A stretch of 41,744 nt of DNA from Bacteroidetes bacterium HGW-Bacteroidetes-6 (GCA_002842495.1 PHDB01000029.1:1-41744); one strand, 5' to 3'. Positions 17,108 through 26,178 are shown, counted from the stretch's first letter. Program-made: numbers and translations. The notes: generated by a model from the sequence alone, not told the origin.

Positions 17108-17127
17108 TACACTATTATTCAATTCTC

Positions 17128-18153
17128 ATGAAAGAACGCGAACACAAAAAAGTTGTAGCAGCCATTACCCATGGCGACGTAAATGGCATTGGTTACGAAG
17201 TAATACTGAAAGCGTTGGCCGACAGCCGCTTACTCGATTTTTGCATTCCCGTTATTTACGGCAATTCAAAAGCAGCATCTTACCACCGAAAAACCATTAC
17301 AGCAAGCGATTATCAGCTTACACTTACCCGTGATCTTGCGCAGCTCAAGGCCGGAAAAGTCTATATTGTAAATATTGTAAACGACGAAATCAAAATTGAA
17401 TTTGGAAAATCGGATCGTGTTGCCGGACAATTGGCTCACAAAGCTTTGGAAGATGCTATTTCCGATATCAATAATGGCATGGCCGATATTTTGGTTACAG
17501 CACCCATCAACAAAAGCAACATACAATCAGAGACATATAATTTTCCGGGTCACACGGAATTTTTGGCTAAAAAATACAAAGCCGAAGATTATATGATGCT
17601 CATGGTTAGCCCTGAAATCCGTATCGGAGTGGTCACTGGTCATATCCCCATCACGGAAGTTCCGGGCACCTTAACGAAAGAACTGATTGAGAAAAAAATA
17701 AAAATTCTTCATCACTCGCTGAAAACCGATTTTGGGATTTCGAGTCCGAAAATTGCGGTCCTGGGCCTCAATCCTCACGCCGGAGACAACTCACTACTGG
17801 GTAACGAAGAGAAAAACACCATTGAACCTGCTATTTTAAAGTCATTCGAAAACCATATCAATGCCTTTGGTCCTTTCCCGGCCGATAGTTTTTTCAGCAC
17901 ATCTGCCTATCGCGAATTCGATGCAATATTGGCCATGTATCATGATCAGGGACTTATTCCATTCAAAATCATGGCTTTCGAAGAAGGGGTGAACTTCACG
18001 GCAGGACTTCCAATTGTGCGTACATCGCCTGCACATGGCACAGGATTCGATATTGCCGGAAAAAACCTCGCCAGTTGCAACTCATTCCGCAACGCATTGC
18101 TTTTAGGAGCCGAAATTTTTCAAAACCGTCTCAAAGCAGCTGAGAAAAAATAA
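17128..18153 (+). CDS. pdxA: 4-hydroxythreonine-4-phosphate dehydrogenase (pyridoxal phosphate synthesis)
   Basis: PdxA oxidises 4-phosphohydroxy-L-threonine in the DXP-dependent pathway to pyridoxal phosphate. From the ATG at 17128 the protein has 341 residues, the usual size. Family blocks visible are ITHGDVNGIGYEV (canonically GDPAGIGPE), TAPINKSNI, FPGHTEFLA, GLNPHAGDNSLLGNEE and the C-terminal YHDQGLIPFKI with RTSPAHGTGFDIAG, which include the metal-binding histidines and aspartate. The longer open frame from 17005 adds a non-homologous leader and starts before the -7 box, so it is rejected. murF-alr starts 5 bases after the stop. The racemase domain of that protein uses pyridoxal phosphate, a sensible though perhaps accidental pairing. 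Confidence 0.94.
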   Translation: MKEREHKKVVAAITHGDVNGIGYEVILKALADSRLLDFCIPVIYGNSKAASYHRKTITASDYQLTLTRDLAQLKAGKVYIVNIVNDEIKIEFGKSDRVAGQLAHKALEDAISDINNGMADILVTAPINKSNIQSETYNFPGHTEFLAKKYKAEDYMMLMVSPEIRIGVVTGHIPITEVPGTLTKELIEKKIKILHHSLKTDFGISSPKIAVLGLNPHAGDNSLLGNEEKNTIEPAILKSFENHINAFGPFPADSFFSTSAYREFDAILAMYHDQGLIPFKIMAFEEGVNFTAGLPIVRTSPAHGTGFDIAGKNLASCNSFRNALLLGAEIFQNRLKAAEKK

Positions 18154-18158
18154 GCTTC

Positions 18159-20657
18159 ATGGACAATTTGTTATTCAATATTGATGAAATTGTTCACATT
18201 TGCCACGCGACAGTACAAAAGCCGAGCAGCAGCATCAAGTTTGTTTCCGACATTCTTACCGACAGCCGGCATGCAACTCCCGGAAGCAATAGCCTTTTTG
18301 TTGCATTGAAGGGAGGAAAACACAACGGACATCAGTTTATCGAAGAAGCATACATCAAAGGAATAAAAGCTTTTCTTGTTTCCGAAGAAGACATTGCTCT
18401 GACAGCACCCGATATTGTTGTGCTGCATGTTGCCGACACCATGTATGCTCTTCAGCAATTAGCTTCGGCACATCGGGCAAAATTCAATACACCCACCGTC
18501 GCCATTACCGGGAGTAACGGGAAAACAGTTGTTAAAGAATGGCTTTTCCAACTACTTTCGCCCGATTTCAGTATTATCCGCAGTCCAAAAAGCTACAACA
18601 GTCAGGTTGGCGTCCCCCTTTCGGTTTGCAAGCTCCGAGACACGCACCAACTAGCCATATTCGAAGCGGGCATTTCTCAAACCGGCGAAATGATTCGACT
18701 TGAGAAAGTAATTCAACCTACAGCTGGCATCTTTACCAATATTGGAACTGCACACGATGAGAACTTCATCAACCACAGTCAGAAAGCCGCCGAAAAACTT
18801 CAGCTTTTTGTGAATTGTAAAAAGTTGGTGTATTGTTCAGATTATTACGATATAGCCGAGAAGCTAATCAGCAGTGGGCTTAACAAAAAAATTGAATTGT
18901 TTTCGTGGGGTAGCAACGAAGGCTCTGTCCTCCGAATTACTGAAAAAGTGAGTAGCCAAAATGAAACTATAATTCGTGCGGTTTACGGTTCGAAAAACAT
19001 TTCGGTCACCATACCTTTTATCGACAAAGCATCGATTGAAAACGCAACGCATTGCTGGGCATATATGCTGATGGAAGGCTATAGCAACAATATTATTGAC
19101 CAACGACTACAAAAGCTCATTTCTATCGAAATGCGCCTCGAAGTGAAAGAAGGCATTAACGGCTGTACCATTATCAACGACAGTTACAACTCCGACATCA
19201 ATTCACTTTCGATTGCCATCGATTTTCTCGAAAAAAACAAAGAGTATCGTCAAAAGACGCTTGTTTTGTCCGATATTCTTCAGTCGGGCAAACAAAACGA
19301 GAGGCTTGTTAAAGAAATTGCTTCGCTCATTGAACGCAGAGGGATTGACCGTTTTATCGGAATTGGGCCAGTGCTTGCTGCCAACAAGAAATATTTTTCC
19401 GACGACGCCAGCTTCTTTGCTAATACCGATGCATTTTTGCGCGAATACGACCTTGTGAATTTCCGCAACGAAATGATTTTACTTAAAGGAGCACGTCAAT
19501 TTGGTTTTGAAAAAATTGGAGCATTGCTCGAAGCCAAAGCACACGAAACCATTCTATCTACCGATTTAAATGCTCTTACCCACAACATCAACTTTTTCAA
19601 ATCAAAACTTCCATCCAAAACCCGCATGATGGCAATGGTGAAAGCATTTGCTTACGGCAGTGGCTCCATAGAAATTGCACGTCATCTCGAGTATCACAGG
19701 CTTGATTACCTTGCTGTTGCCTACACCGACGAAGGAGTAACTCTACGTAAAGCCGGAATCACAACTCCAATCATGGTGATGAGTCCCGAAGACAGCAATC
19801 ATTATTTTTTGTTTCGCTACAACCTAGAACCTGAAATCTTCAGCCTTTCTTCGTTAAAAAAGCTTGTTACTAGCGCCAAAGAATTCGAAGGAATTATTGA
19901 ACTGCCTGTAAAAATTCACATCAAATTCGATTCGGGAATGCATCGGCTGGGCTTTGCTGCTAACGACATTGAAGAACTCGCCGAATTACTCATCAAAAGC
20001 AAACAATACATTCAAGTGGCATCGGCTTTCAGCCATTTTTCGGCTTCCGACGAAACAGAGCATAATCTTTTCACGCTCGAACAGCTCGACTCGTTCAAAT
20101 TAATGGCCTCCGAACTTGAACGAAAAATTGGCAGTAAGTTTATATGCCACATTGCCAATTCTGCCGGAGCATTACGCTTCCCCGATGCACATCTCGACAT
20201 GGTACGTATTGGAATAGGTTTATACGGAATTGATCCTTCAGACGCATATTCTAGTGAGCTCCTTCCCGTTGCCACGCTTAAGACCAAGGTTTTACAAATC
20301 AAGGAAATTGCACCGGGAGAGTCGGTAGGATATTCAAGAAAAGCTATTTCGAAAAAACCCAGAACTATTGCAACACTAGCCATTGGTTATGCCGATGGGC
20401 TTCATCGCATTATGGGCAATGGCAACTGGAATGTAAACATCAATGGTCATTTGGTGCCTTTGGTTGGCAATATCTGCATGGACATGTGTATGGCCGATAT
20501 TACAGGAATCGACAACATTTCGGAAGGCGACGAAGTTGAAATATTTGGGCCTAATTGCTTATTGCAGGATTATGCGAATGCCATGGGAACCATTGCTTAC
20601 GAAGCACTAACCTCGGTTTCGGGCAGAGTGAAACGGGTTTATATTCAGCAAGACTGA
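18159..20657 (+). CDS. MurF-Alr fusion: UDP-MurNAc-tripeptide--D-Ala-D-Ala ligase and alanine racemase
   Basis: This 832-residue protein is a fusion of two peptidoglycan enzymes, an arrangement known in Bacteroidota. The N-terminal MurF part (about 1-455) has the Mur ligase ATP loop ITGSNGKT (116-123), then EAGISQTGEM and the domain 3 segment NDSYNSDINSL. MurF adds D-Ala-D-Ala to the UDP-MurNAc tripeptide. The C-terminal alanine racemase part (about 463-832) has the PLP lysine K495 in MVKAFAYGSG, the HRLGF block, the second catalytic base Y725 in SVGYSRK, and GNICMDMCMADIT. The racemase makes the D-Ala that the ligase pathway consumes. It follows pdxA by 5 bases and ends before a hairpin at 20676-20697. 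Confidence 0.96.
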   Translation: MDNLLFNIDEIVHICHATVQKPSSSIKFVSDILTDSRHATPGSNSLFVALKGGKHNGHQFIEEAYIKGIKAFLVSEEDIALTAPDIVVLHVADTMYALQQLASAHRAKFNTPTVAITGSNGKTVVKEWLFQLLSPDFSIIRSPKSYNSQVGVPLSVCKLRDTHQLAIFEAGISQTGEMIRLEKVIQPTAGIFTNIGTAHDENFINHSQKAAEKLQLFVNCKKLVYCSDYYDIAEKLISSGLNKKIELFSWGSNEGSVLRITEKVSSQNETIIRAVYGSKNISVTIPFIDKASIENATHCWAYMLMEGYSNNIIDQRLQKLISIEMRLEVKEGINGCTIINDSYNSDINSLSIAIDFLEKNKEYRQKTLVLSDILQSGKQNERLVKEIASLIERRGIDRFIGIGPVLAANKKYFSDDASFFANTDAFLREYDLVNFRNEMILLKGARQFGFEKIGALLEAKAHETILSTDLNALTHNINFFKSKLPSKTRMMAMVKAFAYGSGSIEIARHLEYHRLDYLAVAYTDEGVTLRKAGITTPIMVMSPEDSNHYFLFRYNLEPEIFSLSSLKKLVTSAKEFEGIIELPVKIHIKFDSGMHRLGFAANDIEELAELLIKSKQYIQVASAFSHFSASDETEHNLFTLEQLDSFKLMASELERKIGSKFICHIANSAGALRFPDAHLDMVRIGIGLYGIDPSDAYSSELLPVATLKTKVLQIKEIAPGESVGYSRKAISKKPRTIATLAIGYADGLHRIMGNGNWNVNINGHLVPLVGNICMDMCMADITGIDNISEGDEVEIFGPNCLLQDYANAMGTIAYEALTSVSGRVKRVYIQQD

Positions 20658-20670
20658 TATTTAAAAGATC

Positions 20671-20697
20671 AAAAAAAACCCGCTCGAAAGCGGGTTT
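20671..20697. terminator. Terminator between murF-alr and the DUF1573 gene
   Basis: Stem AAACCCGCT / AGCGGGTTT (20676-20684 and 20689-20697) closes on a CGAA loop. On the minus strand the hairpin is followed by a run of eight T (complement of 20671-20678), so it should stop transcription of the minus-strand DUF1573 gene well. In the plus direction the T-run is short. Confidence 0.85.
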
Positions 20698-20703
20698 CAG
20701 TAG

Positions 20704-21786
20704 CTACTCAATATCGCCCTGAACGTGCAGTACAATGACTGGTTTGTCAGGATCGTTTGTAATAACTGTAATTGTTTTATGTTGATTTCCCTTGCGACCG
20801 GCGGTGTTAAAAACTATTTTAATTTCGCTCGACTCACCTTTTTTCAGCTCGGTTTTCACAGGATCAGTTGCCGTGCAACCACAACTGGCTTTGCTTTTCA
20901 AAATTTTCAAAGTTGATTTTCCGGTATTGGTAAATTTAAAGCTATACTCAACATTGGTTCCTGAAGTCACTTTTGCAAAATCATACGATTCTGTTTCAAA
21001 TAAAATGTGCGGGGCTTTTTTTAGTTGTTTTTCAGTCATCCATGAAAAATCCTGAACTATATTAGCGCTGACATACAACAGTTTTTCAGGCTGATCGTCG
21101 TCGTCGGTGGTCAAGAAAAACTTATCGAACACATAACCATAATCGGCACGTACTTTAGCATCATAAGTAATAATGATATAGCTCTCCATATCGGGCTGCA
21201 TCACAGGATCGTGAATTTCAGCTTTCAGAAACGCGGGCAATTCATTAAATTTAATATTGATTGCCTTAGTGCCATTGTTGTATAACTTAAAAGTATCAGT
21301 CTTCACTTCTGTATCTTTCATATCCTGAAGTGCAAGATGGTTGGTTTTGAAATACAGGTTGCCAATTTTATTGGGGTAGTTATCGGCTTTGCTCTTTGGT
21401 TTTGCTACAACTTCGCCTTTAATACTCAAAACAACTGATGCATTGTCGGGATCGTTGCAAGTAACAGTGATAGCTTTATTAAACACACCGGGACGACCTG
21501 CAGGATTGTAAGTAGCCTCAATCTTTCCACTTCCACCCGGAGGAATAGGATCTTTAGTGTAATCAGAAGCCGTGCACCCGCAACTGGGACGAACCGCCGT
21601 CAACAGTAATGTATCGTCCCCAATGTTCGTGAATGTAAAAACACCCTTCTGGGGTCCGTCCTGTTCCTGAATAGTTCCAAAATCGTGAACCTTGGTTTGA
21701 AACTGAATGGTTGGCTTTTTCTGCGCAAAAGTCAACACTGACATTACCATCAAAACGGCAGTAATAATCAATGTGCGTGTTTTCAT
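20704..21786 (-). CDS. Exported protein with two DUF1573 domains
   Basis: The 360-residue protein has a signal peptide (about 1-22, ending TFAQ) and two copies of the DUF1573 immunoglobulin-like domain. The copies carry the marker blocks VRPSCGCTAS (66-75) with FNKAITVTCNDP, and KASCGCTATD (about 299-308) with GNQHKTITVITNDP. A central, more divergent segment separates them. DUF1573 proteins are abundant, exported and of undefined role in Bacteroidota. The gene follows mpl by 32 bases but has its own promoter at the end of mpl. It also has a strong Shine-Dalgarno sequence (AAGGAG, 8 bases before the ATG), which is unusual in this window. A terminator lies just downstream. Confidence 0.88.
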   Translation of the reverse strand: MKTRTLIITAVLMVMSVLTFAQKKPTIQFQTKVHDFGTIQEQDGPQKGVFTFTNIGDDTLLLTAVRPSCGCTASDYTKDPIPPGGSGKIEATYNPAGRPGVFNKAITVTCNDPDNASVVLSIKGEVVAKPKSKADNYPNKIGNLYFKTNHLALQDMKDTEVKTDTFKLYNNGTKAINIKFNELPAFLKAEIHDPVMQPDMESYIIITYDAKVRADYGYVFDKFFLTTDDDDQPEKLLYVSANIVQDFSWMTEKQLKKAPHILFETESYDFAKVTSGTNVEYSFKFTNTGKSTLKILKSKASCGCTATDPVKTELKKGESSEIKIVFNTAGRKGNQHKTITVITNDPDKPVIVLHVQGDIE

Positions 21787-21794
21787 GTTTAGCT

Positions 21795-21800
21795 CTCCTT
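21795..21800 (-). promoter_or_regulatory. Strong Shine-Dalgarno sequence of the DUF1573 gene
   Basis: AAGGAG on the minus strand (21800 to 21795) lies 8 bases before the ATG at 21786. Only a handful of genes in this window have such a site. Confidence 0.75.
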
Positions 21801-21813
21801 TTTTATTAATTTA

Positions 21814-21843
21814 CAAAGTTAACAAATTAATCTCAAACCCAAA
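21814..21843 (-). promoter_or_regulatory. Promoter of the DUF1573 gene, overlapping the end of mpl
   Basis: On the minus strand TTTG (21843-21840), 18 bases, then TAACTTTG (21821-21814). This is an exact match to the Bacteroidota promoter form. The first three bases of the -7 box are the TAA stop codon of mpl. Confidence 0.65.
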
Positions 21844-23183
21844 ACCAATTCTTCAAAATTAATGTTATCAAAATTACCGGAACTCATCAACAGAAAAGTT
21901 GTTCTCTTTTGATTGTGCTTTTCTGCAAAATCAAACAATTCGGCTGGTGAGCTTAAAACAGCAATATCCGGACGATTGAATGCATTACATATTTCACCTT
22001 TCGAAAATAGTTTCAGCTTTTTTAGTTGGAATGCATGCGGCGAAAAATACACAGCTGCAAAATCGGCCAAGTTGAGAGCATTGGAATACTGTGCCAAAAA
22101 TGCCGGGTTCATGCTACTAAAAGTATGTAGCTCAAATACAGCGATCAGATTGTCGTTAGGATAACGATGCCGGACAGCATCAACAGTAGCTTTCAATTTA
22201 CTTGGTGCATGTGCAAAATCGCGAAACATCCTGAGATTATCACTTTCGTGAATCATTTCCAGGCGCTTTGCTGCACCACGAAAACCTGCAATTGACGCAA
22301 AAAACGATTCATCGGCAATACCTAGCAAACGGCAAACCTGATGAGCTGCCGACATATTAAGCATATTGTGACGCCCAAAAACCTGCACAGGAATTGGCGT
22401 ATTTCCCAACAAAACACATACTTGGTTATCCTTTTGGATGAACGGGATTTCGGAATAAGCGACCACATGAGCACTGCCTTCGTAAGTATGCATCAAACCC
22501 TGAAGTTGCTCGTCAGCCGAACAATAAATAAGAGAGCCCGTTTCAGGAATCATCTCAGCAAAAACACGAAAAGCGTTTAGATAATCATCGTAATGCGGAT
22601 AAACATTAATATGATCCCACTCTACTCCGCTTATTACAGCAATATCGGCGTGATATACATGAAATTTTGGTCGTGGATCGAGACAACTCGAAAGATATTC
22701 ATCTCCTTCTATAACGATAACACTATTTTCCTGAGTAAGAGAAACCATCGTATCAAAACCCCGAATTGCGGAACCGACCAGATAATCGAACGATAAACCA
22801 CAATCTTTAAGAACATGCATTATCATGGAGGTAATGGTTGTCTTCCCATGTGAACCACCAACAACAACTCTTTTTTTATTAATGCTTTGACGATACACAA
22901 ATTCGGGAAAAGACAACACTTCTATTCCAAGTTGCTGAGCCCTTATTAACTCAGGGTTATCTTTCCTGGCGTGCATTCCCAGAATAACAAGATCGATTTC
23001 GCTGGTAATATTTTCCGGGTTCCATAAATACTCATCGGAAATAAGACCGTGCTTTTTTAAATTCGAAAGTGCCGGATCAAAAATTTCATCGTCGGAACCG
23101 CTAATTCGATGTCCATTATGATTGAGTGCAATAGCAAGTTGGTGCATGGCTGCACCTCCAATTGCAATAAAGTGTATTCTCAT
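21819..23183 (-). CDS. mpl: UDP-MurNAc:L-Ala-gamma-D-Glu-meso-DAP ligase (murein peptide ligase)
   Basis: Mpl re-attaches the recycled tripeptide L-Ala-D-Glu-mDAP to UDP-MurNAc, so it returns turnover products to wall synthesis. The 454-residue protein has the Mur ligase layout: an N-terminal UDP-binding domain (MRIHFIAIGGAAMHQLA), the ATP loop VVGGSHGKTTITS (107-119), a central EGDEYLSSC block, and the C-terminal domain with FRDFAHAPSKLKATVDAVR. Mpl and MurC are close relatives. The N-terminal IGGAAMHQLA (rather than a MurC-type GIGGxGMS), the HAPSK motif and the length favour Mpl. It starts 4 bases after the stop of a Zn-ribbon gene, so the two probably form an operon. It implies a meso-DAP type wall. 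Confidence 0.93.
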   Translation of the reverse strand: MRIHFIAIGGAAMHQLAIALNHNGHRISGSDDEIFDPALSNLKKHGLISDEYLWNPENITSEIDLVILGMHARKDNPELIRAQQLGIEVLSFPEFVYRQSINKKRVVVGGSHGKTTITSMIMHVLKDCGLSFDYLVGSAIRGFDTMVSLTQENSVIVIEGDEYLSSCLDPRPKFHVYHADIAVISGVEWDHINVYPHYDDYLNAFRVFAEMIPETGSLIYCSADEQLQGLMHTYEGSAHVVAYSEIPFIQKDNQVCVLLGNTPIPVQVFGRHNMLNMSAAHQVCRLLGIADESFFASIAGFRGAAKRLEMIHESDNLRMFRDFAHAPSKLKATVDAVRHRYPNDNLIAVFELHTFSSMNPAFLAQYSNALNLADFAAVYFSPHAFQLKKLKLFSKGEICNAFNRPDIAVLSSPAELFDFAEKHNQKRTTFLLMSSGNFDNINFEELVLGLRLIC

Positions 23184-23187
23184 TTTT

Positions 23188-23553
23188 TTATTTCTCCAGC
23201 ATTCGTTTGTCGATTACCAGAAAATAGTACCCATCTTCGAGAGGCAGGTATCCTTGGTCATAAACAAAATAATACGTAGTTCCTTTTTGTGTTGTGTAAC
23301 TATGTGTAAGATACTTAAAAGAAAAGCCTTTTGCCAGCAAAGTGTCTTTATGAACCTTATTTTTTCCGCCAGGGTTAAATTCCTCAAGAATTCGTCTGTT
23401 TTTCCTAAGCTGATTATTAATGTTGCGAACCAGGTTCTGCGAGTCGCTGTTCATTCTATTATTGAATGTGTTTCGGCATTGATCGCTACAGAACTTCTTG
23501 TCGGCTCTTCCAAGCAAAGGGTCACCACACTCCAGACAAAGTTTCTCACTCAT
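23188..23553 (-). CDS. Small zinc-ribbon protein
   Basis: From the ATG at 23553 the protein has 121 residues. An in-frame ATG at 23589 would add twelve hydrophobic residues and reach into the terminator hairpin region, so I prefer the shorter form. The N-terminus is a zinc ribbon with CLECGDPLLGRADKKFCSDQC, four cysteines in a CxxC-N11-CxxxC-type arrangement like the DUF2116 family. The rest is helical then beta-rich (LTHSYTTQKGTTYYFVYDQGYL). A nucleic-acid or protein-binding role is likely, but the function is not known. It stands 4 bases before mpl on the same strand and is probably co-transcribed with it. Confidence 0.8.
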   Translation of the reverse strand: MSEKLCLECGDPLLGRADKKFCSDQCRNTFNNRMNSDSQNLVRNINNQLRKNRRILEEFNPGGKNKVHKDTLLAKGFSFKYLTHSYTTQKGTTYYFVYDQGYLPLEDGYYFLVIDKRMLEK

Positions 23554-23587
23554 AGCTGCTATTTTGGCGATAAATATATGAATTTTC

Positions 23588-23619
23588 AAAAAAAGACCGC
23601 TTTTTTCAAAACGGTCTTT
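23588..23619 (-). terminator. Intrinsic terminator of the secreted-protein operon
   Basis: On the minus strand, stem AAAGACCG (23619-23612) and CGGTCTTT (23599-23592) with a 12-base loop is followed by a T-run. It lies 23 bases after the stop of the type IX-secreted protein gene and before the Zn-ribbon gene. Confidence 0.85.
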
Positions 23620-23641
23620 CTAATAAAGTAGTCCTAACCAG

Positions 23642-25510
23642 TTACTTTCTCATGATGGTGAGTGTTCCTTGATATTCATTCTGTAATTCAACACCATAAA
23701 TGAAAATATAGTAGTATGTTCCGTCAGATAAATCTCCACCATCCCAATCGTTTTGGTAATTTGTAGCTTCGTAAACTTTTTTACCCCAACGATTGAATAC
23801 AACCAATTCGTTTGGAATTCTCTCTGCATTCAGAATTTCAAAGACATCGTTTTGCCCGTTTCCATCGGGTGTGATGATATTGTAAAATGATGGCTCTGCA
23901 ATAACTTCAACATTAATATAAGCCGTATCAACACAGCCGTTTGCAGAAGTCACAACCAACATCACCAAGAAATGACCATCAGCTGAATAAACATGCGATA
24001 CACTTGGAGGAAGCATCGATGTATTGTTGCCAAGTGAACCCGGGTCTCCAAAATTCCAAAACCAATCATTCACACCCATCGAATTGCTGCTAAAAATAAT
24101 TTCCGGATCCATAATTGATGTTGTCAAAGGATCAGCTGAAATATTAGCAACAGGTTGTTCGTAAACTTCTATATAGTTGGTGTAAGTGAGTGTATCATTG
24201 CAACCTTCCGGAGATTCAACCGCCAAAGTAACGTCGTACAATCCCGGCGTGGTATAGGTGTGTGATGGATTTTGAATATTAGAATTTGATCCATCACCTA
24301 AAGTCCAGTTCCAAATTGTACCACTGGGATTAGAAAGGTCAGTGAAGTTAACTGTATGCGGTGCACATCCGTTGATATCGTCTGCTACAAAACCTGCAAC
24401 AGGCGTAGTCTGAACAACAACAGAATCATAGGTCACCGGACTCACGCAACCACTATCGGTCACTTCGAGGCTAACAAACATTGTTCCGCTGACTGGCCAT
24501 GAAACAGTATAGGGCCCTGCGCCGGTTCCACTTAAAATACTTCCACCACTAAACAACCAATTGAAGCTTGAAGCTGAAGAACCCGTACCAGTATAGTTAA
24601 TAGTAGAAAACAAATCGCTACAAATAGGAGAAACCACATTAAAATCGGACGATGGCACTGGCTTCACATCAATATGCACACTATCAACAGCTGTAAGACC
24701 ACTAACAGTATCTGTAATTGTAACAGTATAAGTTGTATCGGATGTTGGATAAACTGTTGGTGGATCGAAAACAGTTGGTCCATGCGACCACTGAACTAAA
24801 ACATTTGATGGACAAAGTATCTCTATATTATCGAGACCCCAGTGGTCGTTAGCCATACTCGAATAATCCTGCTGAATCCAACGAAAACGTGTTGAATTAG
24901 TTTGAGCCGCGCTTGGCACTGGAAATGAATAATTATCCCAAACTGTAAAAGGAGTCGTGTAGTTTGTTATAGAGGTGTTGTTGGAGCCAGGAGCAATTGC
25001 ATTAGGCAAAATAACACCATCGGGTCTGAAATAGGCAATATCAACCCACGATGTTCCACCGTTGATTGAATATTGAAGTGTAATTCCTTCGTCATACTCA
25101 TCAATTCCTTCGCAAGGTGAGGACTGCGATTGAGTTGAGTATTTCATATCGAATCTTATTTCGCAGGCACCGTTGACGTTGAAATCAATTGTGGTAAGAG
25201 TTCGTGGAATCGGAACGGCACTGCCCATCCACATATAAATTGTGCCGTCGGCAGTTGGATTACAGGGATTGGAAAAACTAACTCCTGTTGTTGCTACCCA
25301 ACCAGCACCAGCTGTTCCATTATTGAAGTCGTTATACATCAGATAACCACAGGCTCCTGTCGATGTAAGGGTTACCGGATCACCAGCACAAACAGTAGTA
25401 GGATATGCCGCTGCCGTAACTGTACATTGCGCCTGAACACTGACTGAATAAAATCCTGCCAGCATTATCAGTATAATTGAAAATATCTTTGTTCTTGTAG
25501 TCATTGTCAT
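23642..25510 (-). CDS. Type IX-secreted surface protein: reelin-like subrepeat, PKD domains, type B C-terminal domain
   Basis: The 622-residue protein has a signal peptide (about 1-28, ending QAQ). Next comes a beta-rich module (about 50-240) with CEIRFDMKY, DEGITLQYSINGGTSW and HWGLDNIEI, a pattern like the subrepeats of reelin. Ig-like/PKD segments follow (about 240-540, with WNWTLGDGSNSNIQNPSHTYTTPGLYDVTL and FWNFGDPGSLGN). A C-terminal domain (about 545-622: NIITPDGNGQNDVFEI, VVFNRWGKKVYEA, WDGGDLSDGTYYYI) is the type B sorting signal of the type IX secretion system. The protein should be exported and attached to or released from the cell surface. Its ATG overlaps the stop of the preceding small secreted-protein gene (ATGA), so the two are coupled. 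The ligand is unknown. Confidence 0.88.
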   Translation of the reverse strand: MTMTTRTKIFSIILIMLAGFYSVSVQAQCTVTAAAYPTTVCAGDPVTLTSTGACGYLMYNDFNNGTAGAGWVATTGVSFSNPCNPTADGTIYMWMGSAVPIPRTLTTIDFNVNGACEIRFDMKYSTQSQSSPCEGIDEYDEGITLQYSINGGTSWVDIAYFRPDGVILPNAIAPGSNNTSITNYTTPFTVWDNYSFPVPSAAQTNSTRFRWIQQDYSSMANDHWGLDNIEILCPSNVLVQWSHGPTVFDPPTVYPTSDTTYTVTITDTVSGLTAVDSVHIDVKPVPSSDFNVVSPICSDLFSTINYTGTGSSASSFNWLFSGGSILSGTGAGPYTVSWPVSGTMFVSLEVTDSGCVSPVTYDSVVVQTTPVAGFVADDINGCAPHTVNFTDLSNPSGTIWNWTLGDGSNSNIQNPSHTYTTPGLYDVTLAVESPEGCNDTLTYTNYIEVYEQPVANISADPLTTSIMDPEIIFSSNSMGVNDWFWNFGDPGSLGNNTSMLPPSVSHVYSADGHFLVMLVVTSANGCVDTAYINVEVIAEPSFYNIITPDGNGQNDVFEILNAERIPNELVVFNRWGKKVYEATNYQNDWDGGDLSDGTYYYIFIYGVELQNEYQGTLTIMRK

Positions 25511-25977
25511 TTAATTTTACTGATGGTTCTGTTGATTAACTCGAATTTTGTCAACGTTGATGTCGGATCGTTGTAATTAAGCAATCGACTAAAGATCCGC
25601 AACGTCTTATCCCCAAAAGTCATGCACTCTCCTTCTACAGAACTATTGGCAGGTACAGTTACAGAACGATGGTGCTCCTGGGTAAGCTTTTCGTCACAAT
25701 TAAGACATTTTCCGTTGTAGTACATAATGACATCCCATTCTGCAACCACATCGTAATCGTTAGTGTTTTCAAGCTTCAAATGAATGTACTCCCGATGATA
25801 ACTATTCGCTTCATCGTGACATTCAACAACATTGTAATAGAAGTTAACTCCGTCCATCTCATACAGAAATTCCCAATTGCCTGAACGCTTGAATTCAACG
25901 TCCTGAGCATATGTTTGACTGTAAAGCCCCCCTAAAAATACACTCAATGTGATAATCGTTACTTTTAATAGTTTCAT
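25507..25977 (-). CDS. Small secreted protein of unknown family
   Basis: From the ATG at 25977 the protein has 156 residues. This start gives a clean signal peptide (MKLLKVTIITLSVFLGG, ending TYAQ), whereas the ATG at 26004 adds nine residues before it. The mature part looks like a single beta-sandwich domain with several cysteines (VECHDEANSYHREYIHLKLEN, NGKCLNCDEKL, SSVEGECMTFGDKTLRIFSRL). I do not recognise the family. It has no type IX C-terminal signal, so it may stay in the periplasm or act as a partner of the large secreted protein, whose start overlaps this stop (ATGA). No strong promoter is visible upstream. Confidence 0.75.
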   Translation of the reverse strand: MKLLKVTIITLSVFLGGLYSQTYAQDVEFKRSGNWEFLYEMDGVNFYYNVVECHDEANSYHREYIHLKLENTNDYDVVAEWDVIMYYNGKCLNCDEKLTQEHHRSVTVPANSSVEGECMTFGDKTLRIFSRLLNYNDPTSTLTKFELINRTISKIK

Positions 25978-26178
25978 GTTGAAAATTTTAAAATTAGATG
26001 TCAAAAGAAATCAAACGTTTAACGTCTCCCTCCGAAATTTTTCGTAAAAGTACAGTTTTTTGAAATTTTAAGTCTCCATTCGACGCATTAATTTGGCTTC
26101 AATTTATCATTCAGTATACAGAATGTCTTATTATTGAATTAACAAAAAATCTAACCTACTGCCCTACTGCATATTACA

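Noticed and set aside
17005..17127. N-terminal extension of pdxA
   Set aside because: The extra residues do not resemble PdxA, and the probable promoter lies downstream of that ATG.
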